DNA of 64,000 bases. It comes from Paraphysomonas bandaiensis (Eukaryota; Chrysophyceae). Both the position numbers and the translations under genes were made by a program. The stretch is from NCBI GenBank assembly GCA_965644295.1, contig CBFFRP010000288.1, positions 310,001 to 374,000 of the forward strand, read 5' to 3'. Below, in pieces: positions 35,219 through 45,933 of the stretch; the stretch's first letter is position 1, and every line of letters begins with the position of its first letter. The notes beneath the pieces were generated by a model, which saw nothing but the letters and a program-made list of their open reading frames with translations, searched no databases and was not told where the DNA came from.

Positions 35219-35907
35219 TGTTGTATTCTTATAGAAACAATGGTTATTCTTTACTGCCTGGAGAGTGGATTTAGCAGCAAGATATGGAATTACGATCGTA
35301 CGAAGTATAGCACGATGATAGCGCACGACAGCACATACATGAACATTGCAACATACTGTACATCGTATCGTATCATATACTACTCTGTATTACTGATTTG
35401 TTATATTAATTCGAAAAGTTATTAACTAATGTAATGATAGGATGAATTCAACCGCCATGCAACAATGTTTTTCTCCTTCATATTGTTGTTTATTTAATAC
35501 AGATTTGAAATAAATGCAACTTTCGTATAATACAGCCACATTTCACTTCTTGGCAGTAGATTTCTTTGCTTGCTTGCTTACTGTTAAGGATCTCATATCT
35601 CCTACTTTGTTACCTCGTCTCCAGGAGTGCAAATGTGATGTAGGCGCGAGTCTCCATAAGGGGCAATTCGCTAAATGTTTTGACTGTGTTGGAGCGTGGC
35701 GGCCTGAATTGTAGTCGTGGCTATTGTAATATCTTTTCGTTGACTCCGTGGGTAAATATCCTTTAGTCACATGACACGTGATGCACTCCTCTCCCAGCTG
35801 GTAACCACGTGTTTTACACTTGCGATGAAATACAGGGTTGATGCACACAGTTATATTAGCTCCACATCCATGTCGCCATATACCACGTAGTTGTAGTTCA
35901 GACTCGT
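35219..35907. repeat. Right arm of the large inverted repeat
   Basis: Reverse complement of 30866-31687, without the 181-bp MITE. It includes the conserved part of the minus-strand Cys-rich ORF and its 3' flank. Confidence 0.88.
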
Positions 35908-36112
35908 CTACTCCATTGATAAGCTCACATAATTCTTGTGGGAGTGATTTCGGTTCTTTAAGAGCATTCAACTTTCTGTTGACGCACACAGTTATATTAG
36001 CTCCACATCCATGTCGCCATATACCACGTAGCTGTAGTTCAGACTCGTCTACTCCATTGATAAGCTCACATAATTCTTGTGGGAGTGCTTTCGGTTCTTT
36101 AAGAGCATTCAA
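35543..36112 (-). CDS. Cys-rich protein of unknown function, right copy with internal duplication
   Basis: 189-aa minus-strand frame. The segment NALKEPK(A/S)LPQELCELING through GCGANITVC(V/I)N occurs twice in tandem, about 41-42 residues each, before the single conserved Cys-rich domain and the basic tail (SKQAKKSTAKK) shared with the left copy. Just upstream is an AG (CCAATAG at about 36125) that could be a splice acceptor, so this may be the last exon of a longer gene; I could not find a convincing first exon. The copy is more complete than the left one. Function unknown. Confidence 0.5.
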   Translation of the reverse strand: MNALKEPKALPQELCELINGVDESELQLRGIWRHGCGANITVCVNRKLNALKEPKSLPQELCELINGVDESELQLRGIWRHGCGANITVCINPVFHRKCKTRGYQLGEECITCHVTKGYLPTESTKRYYNSHDYNSGRHAPTQSKHLANCPLWRLAPTSHLHSWRRGNKVGDMRSLTVSKQAKKSTAKK

Positions 36113-36600
36113 CTTTCTGTTGACTATTGGTTAAAGCCCATCAAGAATACTCCACTGTCCAGATGTGCTCACAGAGGATAGCACCAAAAGAAGTGAAGAT
36201 TCAAGAGGATTAGTTTGATAGAGGGATACTACATACTACATACTACAGCCTCCTTATAACCCATCATTAAATATAATTACGAAGGGCTATTAGCTGCACT
36301 ACAATTTTAAATACCTACATTATTATGTCACTATTAATTATTTCATTTATCGTGTGTCATTTATGTGACTATTATTTATCGTGTGATTTACATATCTATT
36401 GACAATTACGAAGAAGAGAGTTTTTCAGCAGCTTCAGATATGTCGGCGCCATATTATTGCTTCATCTTTTAAGCTACTTATGTATAAGCCCATGTCAGAG
36501 CAACCAAATGTGCAAATATAAATTCGTAGTTGAATTTTAACTGAACAACAATGCTTCATCTCTATTGGATACAGTACATCTAGACTCCCCAACAACTGCC
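36113..36600. other. Non-coding spacer
   Basis: AT-rich, with a short imperfect repeat of TTATCGTGTG around 36345-36385. No gene seen. Confidence 0.5.
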
Positions 36601-36601
36601 A

Positions 36602-36967
36602 CTACTTATCAACCTCAGGAGAAAACACATACTTCTCATTTAGGTTCAACAAAAGCTTATTTCTCGAATCTGCAGATAGCATAGCGATCTTATCTAGAAT
36701 ATCCTGGACATCACTATCTTTCGGTGATGCAGGCGTGTTCGTACTTTTCTTATCATCCTTTGTGTTTTTTCGTTTAAAGATATTGTCAAATCCAGTTGCA
36801 TAACCTGTTGAATAACCCCATCCAGATGCACTGGGCTTATAAGCTATATCTGTGCTGTGTAATCTGTCTGATTGGGGAGAAGGGGACGAAGTGCTTGCAG
36901 TTGAACAGTTTCTCCATAATTGTCTTCTGAGTGGTCGCCTGACACAAATAGACTGTATCATATTCAT
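36602..36967 (-). CDS. Small protein of unknown function, possible mitochondrial presequence
   Basis: 121 aa. The N terminus (MNMIQSICVRRPLRRQLWRN) is Arg-rich, lacks acidic residues for 35 positions and is followed by Ser/Thr, as in mitochondrial targeting peptides. The middle has an aromatic/glycine motif (ASGWGYSTGYATGFDNIF) and the C terminus forms an amphipathic helix (QDILDKIAMLSADSRNKLLL). The composition looks like real protein and the frame is intact in one exon. I do not recognise the family. It is transcribed divergently from the transporter that starts near 37405. Confidence 0.55.
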   Translation of the reverse strand: MNMIQSICVRRPLRRQLWRNCSTASTSSPSPQSDRLHSTDIAYKPSASGWGYSTGYATGFDNIFKRKNTKDDKKSTNTPASPKDSDVQDILDKIAMLSADSRNKLLLNLNEKYVFSPEVDK

Positions 36968-37404
36968 GATGGTGAGTCTGTAGATGTGACGATATTATGC
37001 CTTAATGGAGTTTGCATATCCATCCCTGCTGCCTGCATATGATGCATTTCTAGAACCACATTCATTTAACCACGAAATATTATCCAATTATATAGATAGT
37101 AGTACAATTCCAGAGTTTTTATTGGTTTATATCGTATATATCACATATGTTTTGCTTTATACAGCTTATAAAATTAGATGTTGGGAAAAAACTAAAGGAT
37201 TTTTGTGGAAATATCGGATTTTGTCCTCCACAGTATAAATATCTGTCAACTGATCTCATTGGGCGGGTCATTTGATTGGTGTTTACAGGATATACATGCA
37301 TATATATACATATATAAGGAGGCAGTTAAAGTACCTACTAGTTCATATAGTTAATCCAATCCTCCATATAAAGTGTGTGTTTATTTATTGAAATAGTTTT
37401 ACAT

Positions 37405-38520
37405 ATGTCAACATTTTTAAAAACATCTATTCTATGCTCACTATGCATGTCGAATGCACTTTATACTGTAATCCGTAGAGAGAGTGTGAGAACTGAAAAG
37501 ATTCCAACTGAAGAAGTTGTAATTGGCTCTGAAATTGTAAAATTATTATTTTGTTTATATTTCATATTATATGGGAATGAAGAAACTAGTTCGGGAGGCA
37601 AAGGATGGTCTAAAGTTGCATGGCTTGTTACTCACTCTTCCAAAATGATAGTTGTGGCTGTTTGTTATCTGATCATGAATGTTTTATCTTTCATTTGCTT
37701 GAATTACATTGGAGCTGGTGAATTTACGGTTTATTCTCAACTTAAGATCCTGACAACCGCCTCGTTTTCAACACTGCTCTTGGGGACTGTGTTCTCTGCT
37801 GCGCGATGGCGAGCACTCATGCTCCTCGTTATCGGATGCATACTTGTTGCCTCGCCCGTCTTTAACACGTGTGATTCTTCTACTGATGGTGTAACAAGTG
37901 AGTCGTCTAAGTCCTTTTACGAAGTGGGATTGGGATATGGCATGACTATCGTGCAGGTGGTACTGAGTGGATTTGTTACGATATATTTCGAAAAAGTAAT
38001 AAAGTCGACCACGGAAGTCATCACTGTATGGGAAAGGAATTTTCAATTATGTTTCTATTCCATACTTTGTTGCCTATTTATGATGATGGTAACAGGTATT
38101 AATCAACCCACCGTTGACGGTGCTTCACAGTCTGCTGGGATGTATATTCCAATGAGCAATTGGAGCTTCCTTACTGTAGTCGTGATGCTCTTAGGCGCAG
38201 CGAATGGGCTTTTGGTGGCTGCAACGCTGAAGTACGCCGACTCTATCATGAAGGTTATGGCACAAGCAGGTGCGATTATCGTAGCTACGACACTAGGCTA
38301 CCTCTTTCAAGGCGACCCAATGGATATATTCGTGGTGTTAGGAAGTTTAGCATCCATTCTAGCTATTACGAATTATACTTTCGATGAAACTCCGTCCCGA
38401 AGCATTCCTCCTGCAAGTAGTACATCATCTGATGTATATTCAACTGAATCGTCATCGTCCAAGAGGAAAATATCTGATTATGACGCAACCTCTCGTGTTC
38501 CATATTCTGATAAGTGTTAA
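37405..38520 (+). CDS. Nucleotide-sugar transporter, SLC35A type
   Basis: 371 aa from the Met at 37405; a start at 37375 would add ten residues. A single exon with about ten hydrophobic segments. Family signatures are VVIGSEIVKLL near the N terminus, the central GAGEFTVYSQLKILTTASFS (the YQLKILTTA motif of UDP-sugar and CMP-sialic acid transporters), ARWRALMLLVIGC, SGFVTIYFEKVIKS followed by VWERNFQL, and AANGLLVAATLKYADSIMKV. These proteins exchange nucleotide sugars for the monophosphate across Golgi or ER membranes to feed glycosylation. The substrate cannot be predicted. The polar Ser-rich C-terminal tail of about 50 residues is cytosolic. The inner Met is preferred because family members begin close to the first membrane segment. 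Confidence 0.88.
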   Translation: MSTFLKTSILCSLCMSNALYTVIRRESVRTEKIPTEEVVIGSEIVKLLFCLYFILYGNEETSSGGKGWSKVAWLVTHSSKMIVVAVCYLIMNVLSFICLNYIGAGEFTVYSQLKILTTASFSTLLLGTVFSAARWRALMLLVIGCILVASPVFNTCDSSTDGVTSESSKSFYEVGLGYGMTIVQVVLSGFVTIYFEKVIKSTTEVITVWERNFQLCFYSILCCLFMMMVTGINQPTVDGASQSAGMYIPMSNWSFLTVVVMLLGAANGLLVAATLKYADSIMKVMAQAGAIIVATTLGYLFQGDPMDIFVVLGSLASILAITNYTFDETPSRSIPPASSTSSDVYSTESSSSKRKISDYDATSRVPYSDKC

Positions 38521-39145
38521 TCGCTCGAGTGTAGTTGTGTCCAGCACACCGATGAATAGATGAATAGTAGGAGTGGTCGGTGCTAGCTTTGAACCGCCAC
38601 GCCGATACACGTTTTGATGATATTTTCAAATTTATATGAGCGATATACATGTAGCCTCACATTGATCAGTACGGAAAAGGAGTTGTGGCTTACTTGAACA
38701 ACTCGCTCATACGTTGATCATTCAGGTATTTCGTCTCCCATATAGAAGTTCTCCGGTGTAGGCAAAACGTGAGGTGCATTGAGTCTAAATAAATGGGTTT
38801 TATTTTTTCCTCTGTTGGTCGTATGGGAGCAGAGTCCCATGAAAAGCAATGGATAGAATACACTTACTTTTACTTCGATCTGCATGTTGAATATCAAATC
38901 TGTATAATCTACTTATGTTTGCTTAGTTTACAGTAGTACTCCACACTGAAACCACATACACTAATATACCCATATTAACAATAAGTCTAGTATACACTTA
39001 TATTTACATTCTCGTAGTTTTCACAATTGCTACCACATATATGTAAACAGTACACACAAAATGTGAAAACGACATTTCACTGTACCATTATTCGTGCGCT
39101 TGTACATTCACGATAGAGAAGTATCAAGCACATCCCACAAAAACT
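38521..39145. other. Convergent intergenic spacer
   Basis: Lies between the 3' ends of the transporter and the F-box gene. AT-rich, no gene seen. It should hold both polyadenylation regions. Confidence 0.5.
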
Positions 39146-40285
39146 TTAGTCACAGCTGTTCATTGGACATATAAAAGGTACGAGTTTTACCTTTTCACGT
39201 GGGCTTACACTACGGAGGTGTTTTCTTGCAATATTATAAGCTGTACTCCCCGAAAATCCGATGGCATTGTCAAATCTACGTGTTCTATGTACGTATATAT
39301 GATATGTTTTGTAGTTATCAAAACCATTATTTGAATCAATGATATCCACTATGCGAGCAGATACCCATTGTCCTGCATGCCGTCCATTCAGGATTACGAC
39401 CTCAACAGGATTTCCCACTACAAACGAAATATCTAGCAGATCAACGGACGCCACAGAACTATAAGATTGCAGCTTCTGTTCATTTACCATGTAACAACCA
39501 TCAAGTAAAACACGCATAAATGGCTGCGATCTTTCAAGAGCTTCATGCAGTGTATCTAACGGACCCTCGAGCTGCCTGCAGCGTCGAGCGTCCAGATGAT
39601 GTAACTGCGGTAGTTCTGTCAGTAGTATCCCCATTTCTCTGTCCGACAGAGAAGGCATGTCACTCACCACAACACGGCATATATGAACATATCTCTGGTG
39701 GGTTGTGTAGGGATCACAAAAGCCTTTTATAAACCGTAGAAGCTGGTGGAATATAGTGGGGCTCGTTTTCTCGTGACGAAGATCTACATTAGCACACAGG
39801 CACCCGTGCTTCGGTATGCTGCGGTGAAATGTGCATCGTGCTTTGGAATGTAATATCCCACTGATTTGAGAGTATATCGGATATCGCCTGTGCAATGATG
39901 AAAAAATGTCACTCAGGTGCATAATTTGGCCAGGAGAGTGATGATAGCTCTGAAAGTGTTGTCTTGGAACAATAATTGAAATAGATTTTAGCCGATTCAT
40001 CTGACAAGACCATGTTAGCCTTGAATTCGACAGTGTATGAAGAGCTGATAAAGGAAGGGACATTGACTCCGTTATTGAAGCAACCACCTGCGCCCACTCT
40101 TTGCATACAGTGTTTAATATATTGCGGCTGCTCAGTCATATTACACATCAAGATAGTAAAGTTATAGTGACCCACCTCAATGACTTTCCAGCATGTCGAA
40201 GACTCTGTGGGTCGCACACATATTCAAAAATTTCAATAATTAAAGCGTATTCTAATACTCTGGTGAGAAGTCCGCTATGAGTCAT
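39146..40285 (-). CDS. F-box protein with chromo-barrel/tudor-like C terminus
   Basis: Two exons on the minus strand, about 40285-40172 and 40096-39146 (about 354 aa). Exon 2 is certain. The exon 1 donor is a choice between nearby GTs, and only the GT at 40171-40170 keeps the frame. Residues about 10-50 read LEYALIIEIFEYVCDPQSLR, then WAQVVA, an F-box-like helix-turn-helix that would dock on SKP1. The middle has leucine-rich-repeat-like strands (LTELPQLHHLDARRCRQLEG, SVASVDLLDISF). The C terminus, residues about 255-345, has a barrel pattern: NPVEVVILNGRHAGQWVSAR, IVDIIDSN, YHIYVHRTRRFDNAIGF. This resembles chromo-barrel or tudor-knot domains (W.A.I...YHVHY...RFDEW). I infer a ubiquitin-ligase substrate receptor, possibly reading methylated lysine. 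Confidence 0.6.
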
Positions 40286-40585
40286 ACCTAACTTATAAAG
40301 GCTTATATGAAAGACATAGACGTGATGTAGTAATAGATATATGTCCTTGAGTGAGTTAATGTGGAAGTGTAAGTAAGCCTGGATAGTTATATAATATACT
40401 TATGAGGATCTGTTGTATTGTGTGCATTGATCAATTGATATCCATGATAGTGTTATCCTGTTGATCTCATATCTAGATATGGATATGTGCAGAGTGTGTA
40501 TCTCCTGCCTATAAACTGCTTTACTACGATATCATATGGAATATGTTAGAAAGAGTATATGAATATCGGGGATATTTAGTTTTTT
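40286..40585. other. Divergent spacer upstream of the F-box gene
   Basis: 300 bp of AT-rich DNA between the divergent F-box gene and the unknown five-exon gene. No gene seen. Confidence 0.45.
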
Positions 40586-41539
40586 ATGCAAAGTATGTGG
40601 AATATTTCAACACCAGTGCAGAGTTTTATCATACCCCAATATCGAAAATCCAGGAGAAGATCACAAAAAAGATCCCTATACAATATCACGGCAAGTGGAC
40701 ATGATACGTATAGCCACGTTAGTATATCTCCACACATAAGTTTCAAGTGAGTGATTTGGTCAATTGTTTTGAAACAAATTACTAGTCCTGTATACTCTGA
40801 TATCAATACGCTGTCATTGGTATTAAACGAACTGCGAGTATCTGATCCCATGACTTATATCTATATCTGTGAACTCCCTCAGCGACGTTCTCAAGAAATA
40901 CAACAACCAGAAAGTCTTTCTCAGTTATCCACTTGCGTGACGTGTTTTTCGAAATATTGAACCCTTTCCTTTTAATATTTTCTGTTGGGATCTTTCGAAC
41001 GTATTTTGAAGTGTAAATGTACATTGGATTATAATAGAGTGCATCCGATTCATGTTATCAGAATCATTGGATAGATTGGGAATTAAATCACTCTTTCAGA
41101 CTGGGCATTCAATGAACAGTAGCAAACTATAACAGTACTATATAGTGGGGCGACAATTTTAGTCTTGTTGTCCATTGTTCATTGGCAGACAGAAATAAAG
41201 AGTGCCTTTTGAAGTGTGAGGTAAACACGTGCCTACTCAACACTGATGATGAGATAAGAAAAGAAGTATTGGTGAAAAGTGGCGATGGTGAAGCTCTGAA
41301 GCGTCTTAGTGAAGTTAACGATGCATATGTTATGAAGGTTTTGATTGGCTTAGTATCTGTGAGTAAGCTTCTGTTTGTGGCCACTCCGAATGAATAGGAC
41401 TTCCCAGGCATGGAAGTAAGAGGATAAATGGTTTCATCAAGCATGTCTATACTTTTTTAAGTTGTTGAGTATCAAACCTAGTCATATGGTCGAAGTTTTT
41501 ACGGCGCTTAGGGATGTTAATGTAGCACTAAAGATATAA
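40586..41539 (+). CDS. Unrecognised five-exon gene
   Basis: Proposed exons: 40586-40746, 40786-40941, 41012-41118, 41189-41358, 41462-41539. All introns are GT-AG and the joined frame is open for 223 codons to TAA. The protein starts MQSMWNISTPVQSF, has a basic patch (YRKSRRRSQKRS), then helical segments (YSDINTLSLVLNELRVSD, VHWIIIECIRFMLSES, GEALKRLSEVNDAYVMKVLI) and ends SHMVEVFTALRDVNVALKI. It looks like a small all-helical nuclear or adaptor protein, but I cannot name it. The individual exons are short and two junctions (40941/41012 and 41118/41189) have alternatives, so the model is provisional. Confidence 0.5.
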
Positions 41540-42401
41540 TGTGATGGAATATAAGTTGAAAGCATGACGGATATATTATATATAATATTCTCATTTACTA
41601 TGACTATTTCCCCTGTCAGTAATAATGTAGGCAGGAATAATCGCACAAGTGACTACCCATTCTTTAATAGTTTTTTGCACATGATTTGTGCGGTCTCTTT
41701 CAGAGGCGAAGTCAAGGGCCTTTTGTGAGGCTATAAGTAATAGCTATTTAAAGAGTATCACGTGACAATATTACCGATCATAGGTGCAACATTGGCAAGA
41801 TACAAGGTTCTGCAATATATTTCAAGAAATTGTAAGCTATCTTCCGAACAACTAGTTCCAATCGGTCGAAAGCAATACATATTGCACGTTATCAATTATC
41901 AATGTATTGATCGATAGTATTCAATATTCATTACTAAATATTGTTTCCTAGCTTTGGCTCCAACACCAAAACAGAATGTTGGCTGCATGCAATATTTCCG
42001 GGATAAACAAGCAAACACTCCCGTACAGTAGGCCATGGGAGTTTTCTTTTGGCTCAGTCCTCAGCTAAATATGAGTCTTTCTTATTCGGACAAGCTATAC
42101 CCTACAATTTAGAATAACAAGAAAAGGTATTTCTTACTACGCTTATAAATGAAAACATGCGTACTATATACTATAGTGTTTATGTGCTTATATTATCCAC
42201 TGTCGCATGATTATCCGTGTGACTATCTCTAAGGACGTTATCAAAACATCAAAACTATTTGAAACATATGAGACCGTCGTGAAGTCGTATACAAGAGTAA
42301 TATTGCACCACACTACAGCATGGAGTTGAGGGATAAGGCATGTTATTTGTTAGACATAGTAGAGGTAAACTATTTTCGCTTCACACTCACTACTCTGACT
42401 A
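41540..42401. other. Convergent intergenic spacer
   Basis: AT-rich, lying between the 3' ends of the unknown gene and SPCS3. Nothing recognisable. Confidence 0.5.
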
Positions 42402-43205
42402 CTAATGCGCCATTTTATATTTCGATGGTAGCGTGAATGAACTATTATATCCCATCTCAGAGTACATTGGTCCAGTTATAGGCATATGGTCCCACATAAG
42501 CTTTAATGTTACCTCTTTTCCTCTGAAGGGCAGTCAGTGACACATCCGATGGAATAATATGTTCTTACCTGAGTTCCGATCCCTGATCAATCAATGGGTA
42601 CTTTACGCTTTCATTGATTCGCTTCAACTTTAATCCCTTCTTATTCCTTATAATAGTGTCCCATATAACCACTTGATTGAGAGCCTACCTCTTATGAGCA
42701 ACATACAGTACGGTGACAGTAATACACTTACATTAGCTTCTGATGGGTACTCCGCAATAATATATACAAATAGTATGTGGCTATTCCAATGCCATACAGG
42801 ATTTAAGTCTACGACAGAAAGAATGTCACCAACGACACTTGACATATAACAACCCTAACCTGCATTGAGATCAAAGCTAAAAAGAGCACTATCGGTTCCA
42901 CCAAGCTTTTTCCTGTGGCAATCATAACAACCGCATACCGAAAGATCATTTACTTACAAAGATCGGATATTATTGAGTCGTAAAGTCTTGACAGCAGCTT
43001 GACCATCATGAAAATACGTGCTATAATATATTGTAATAAAGTATTGTTATAACCACCGGAATGAATCTTACCTCATACAGCACATAGCCGCCAATCCCAA
43101 TAGAACAGAGAGGGCAAAGAACGTCACCGCATTTAACCTCACCTATAATACAGTTATATATACATACATGTTTAGTGATAAAATACTTACCCATATATTT
43201 TGCAT
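42402..43205 (-). CDS. SPCS3: Signal peptidase complex subunit 3
   Basis: Seven short exons on the minus strand: 43205-43191, 43142-43072, 43020-42958, 42912-42860, 42808-42732, 42684-42569, 42522-42402. They join in one frame to 171 aa (human about 180). The first exon encodes only MQNIW. A single membrane segment follows (NAVTFFALSVLLGLAAMCC), then the lumenal domain with the family pattern: ALFSFDLNADLNPVWHWN, ILFVYIIAEYPSEANALNQV, VIWDTIIRN, ELRGKEVTLKLMWDHMPITG. SPCS3 is the essential lumenal accessory subunit that stabilises the signal peptidase catalytic subunit. The ordered match over the whole length, and six introns that all splice cleanly, make the call firm although no exon is longer than 121 nt. 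Confidence 0.9.
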
Positions 43206-43654
43206 GTTTACGGTGTAATTTACAAGGGATGAAACTAATTGTAAAGTTAGTTATGATATGAACTACATGAACCTCATCATCTCCAATGCCACCTACACAT
43301 ACTACTCGTAGACTCCTGCTGCAGCTGGTCATGGCATGCATACATCTGTACATGTACCTATACAGCAGAGCAGCACACAGCAGTACTCATATAAATATAT
43401 GAAAATCCTTATTTTTCACTTTTTGTAATCCCGATTTCTAGTAAAAATTCCTCTTTTTTACTCGAAAAGGTGACCACACGGAGAAATGGATACTCTACAC
43501 AGCTGCTGGCTGGAGGTCTTCTATTTAAAGATGAGAGAGAGGAGTTTAAGAGACACAGAATCACTCTACTAAACTATTCTTTTGTTTCTAGCATTATATG
43601 AAGTTTATAATGTATAAATTATAATCAAATTACATTATTGATAGTTTTAACTCT
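43206..43654. promoter_or_regulatory. Divergent promoter region of SPCS3 and the MATE gene
   Basis: 450 bp between two divergent starts. It contains open frames antisense and upstream of SPCS3, but they have no protein-like composition. Confidence 0.4.
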
Positions 43655-45211
43655 ATGGAATATTCAAAGAAAATTTTGAATTTGAGTCCACCTACATATC
43701 AGAGCATACCTCAAGAAGGGATTGAGAGTGTGCATCCTGAAGGTCAGAATGACGATGCTTATGATATAAGTGAAGCAAGTGGGTTTAGTGAGAGGCTTTG
43801 GACTCTAGTGAAATGCTCATTTCCAGTAGTGTCTGCTTATATTTTAAGTGTATCGGGAAACTGTATTATTTTATATTTTGCAGGCTATGTATCTAGGAAA
43901 AACTCTGATAGCTCTTTATTTGCAGGCGTTTCACTTGCAATGACGTTTGCCAATGTAACACTAATGTCAATACTTGATGGTCTGTCCAGTGCAGTGGAAA
44001 CTTTAAGTGCACAGCATAACGGTGCTAGAAATTATAGAAATGTTGGACTTATTCTTAATCGATCAGTCATAGTTTTGACGCTCTTATCGACTTTTATTTT
44101 GTTGTGCTGGTATATATCTGGATCTTTTTTCCGCCATATTGGCGTTGAAAATAACATTGTAGAAGTGTCCACCCGCTTCTTAGCTCTGCGTGCTCTTTCT
44201 GTACCGGCGGACATTATTAATTTATCGTACGAAAAGTATTTGCTATCTATGGGACTGATGCAACCAACACTATACGCGTGCTTGACCTATAATTTAATTT
44301 TGTGTATTCTTGAGTACCTCTTTGTTCACACCTGGGAGTGGGGTTTGAACGGAATAATTTATGCGTTCATACTAAGTTCCTACATAGAGAGCATTGTGCT
44401 TGTTTTGGCCAGTTTTCAACACCCATTTGTTCAACGTACCATACACTTTCCTACTACTGAATCATTCTCCGGGTTAGGTGAATTTTTAGCTTTTGGATTC
44501 CCTGGTTGCGTCATGCTTTGTGCAGAGTGGTGGGCCTACGAGATACTAATAATGTTCGCAAGTGTGCTCGGCGGCGATGCGGTTACTGTCCAGACCATTG
44601 TTTTACAAGTCCTCATCATATCGTTCATGTTTCCACTCGGGATTGGGATAGCCGCGAGCTCTTTAGTCGGAAATGCTCTTGGTGCTGGAAAAGTTCAACT
44701 TGCATCAGAATTAGCCAGACTATCCTTGGGATTCGTATTCACACTCAGTATGGTCATTGCTCCAGTCATCTTGTTTGTTGGCCCTTATTTCATGGAACTT
44801 TTTACTGCTGACAAGAAAGTGAAGGAACTCTGTAATCAGCTGCTGTTTTTGTTGGCCTACTCGGCGTCCATGGACTGTATGCAGGGTGTATCATCCGGAA
44901 TTCTCCGTGGCGCTGGAAAGCAAAATATAGGAGCCTTCACGAATTTGGTTGCTTTTTATATTATTGGTGTACCTGGAGCGTGGTTGTTATGCTTTCATTT
45001 TAATCATGGGGTAGCTGGCCTGATGTACGGAATTGTAATGGGGTCCACTATGCAGGCGTTAGTGTTATTATATTTTATACTGTGTAAAGCTTCATATGTG
45101 TTCACTGAAATAGAGGATATAAGAGCGGGGAGAAGTAGGAAGCCTTCATCACCTCTTATTAATCCACATGGGGCAGCTATTATGAATCACATTTTACTTT
45201 CTGGAGTGTAG
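43655..45211 (+). CDS. MATE family multidrug and toxin extrusion transporter
   Basis: 518 aa in one exon. It has about twelve hydrophobic segments in two halves. Typical MATE features are LWTLVKCSFPVVSAYILSVS at the start of the first bundle, the central amphipathic GEFLAFGFPGCVMLCAEWWA with YEILIMFASVLGG (the FGxPxxxMxCxEWWxFE motif of eukaryotic MATEs), then GIGIAASSLVGNALGAGK and GVSSGILRGAGKQNIGA. MATE proteins export organic cations or metabolites in exchange for H+ or Na+ at the plasma or vacuolar membrane. The substrate is unknown. N and C termini are polar and probably cytosolic. Confidence 0.93.
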   Translation: MEYSKKILNLSPPTYQSIPQEGIESVHPEGQNDDAYDISEASGFSERLWTLVKCSFPVVSAYILSVSGNCIILYFAGYVSRKNSDSSLFAGVSLAMTFANVTLMSILDGLSSAVETLSAQHNGARNYRNVGLILNRSVIVLTLLSTFILLCWYISGSFFRHIGVENNIVEVSTRFLALRALSVPADIINLSYEKYLLSMGLMQPTLYACLTYNLILCILEYLFVHTWEWGLNGIIYAFILSSYIESIVLVLASFQHPFVQRTIHFPTTESFSGLGEFLAFGFPGCVMLCAEWWAYEILIMFASVLGGDAVTVQTIVLQVLIISFMFPLGIGIAASSLVGNALGAGKVQLASELARLSLGFVFTLSMVIAPVILFVGPYFMELFTADKKVKELCNQLLFLLAYSASMDCMQGVSSGILRGAGKQNIGAFTNLVAFYIIGVPGAWLLCFHFNHGVAGLMYGIVMGSTMQALVLLYFILCKASYVFTEIEDIRAGRSRKPSSPLINPHGAAIMNHILLSGV

Positions 45212-45933
45212 TAATTAATTCTTGAATTTTTCTTTCTTCCTCGATGGAATAGGCGTTTGAATATAATAGTCACCAAGTCAGATGTTTTGGAAGCTATGAA
45301 TGGATGAGTGTTCCTTTCCGAGTCTGTGAATAGAAGCTGTAGGAGTCTGTCCACTCCACAGCCATTTCAACATCAATACATACTTCACACTATATAGAAT
45401 TCGTTTGGACTCGACGATACTAGCTTACTGTTTACCGACAAAAGAATCAGAAGTCTAACCATACGTTTTGAGAATGCAAGTACAACGCAGTATGCACTGG
45501 TTAGAAACCCCTCTATTGCAAGGAATTAGTAGGTGTCAGAACCAAATATTTAGTTGTTCTAGTATTTGCAGTAATGTACACACACAAACTATGTAATCTA
45601 GCAAAGAGCCAACTTAGTCTTCACAAGAAATATGCTGGCTTTGCGTAACCATTTTCGTACAAAGACGTGAATGCTACTGGTACTATATGATATTTAACAA
45701 ACATCACACGTCACCGGTTTATCATCGCTATACCAAAATTGGGGCAATGAAATCATGAACATAGTCTTAGAAATATTGATCGAATGGTAACTATAAACAC
45801 AAACACGTAGAGTGATTTTCTTCCAAATGGTTATTTTAATTAACTCACGTATGCAACTCTTCATCTTCAAGACATGCTTGGTCAAAACGTACTGCAATTT
45901 TACGCATGACAACACACAGCATTCTCCGCACGA
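45212..45933. other. Intergenic; outer part of a palindrome from about 45840
   Basis: No gene up to about 45840. From there the sequence is the reverse complement of 47000-47125, the outer end of the zinc-finger inverted repeat. Confidence 0.5.

Noticed and set aside
37005-37238. 77-aa frame with a hydrophobic segment between the small minus-strand gene and the transporter
   Set aside because: It resembles a membrane protein start, but ends abruptly, has no family match and lies in the divergent promoter interval. I could not extend it by splicing.
43021-43353. 110-aa minus-strand frame resembling a complete protein
   Set aside because: It reads through SPCS3 introns in the wrong frame. The spliced frame gives a full match to SPCS3.
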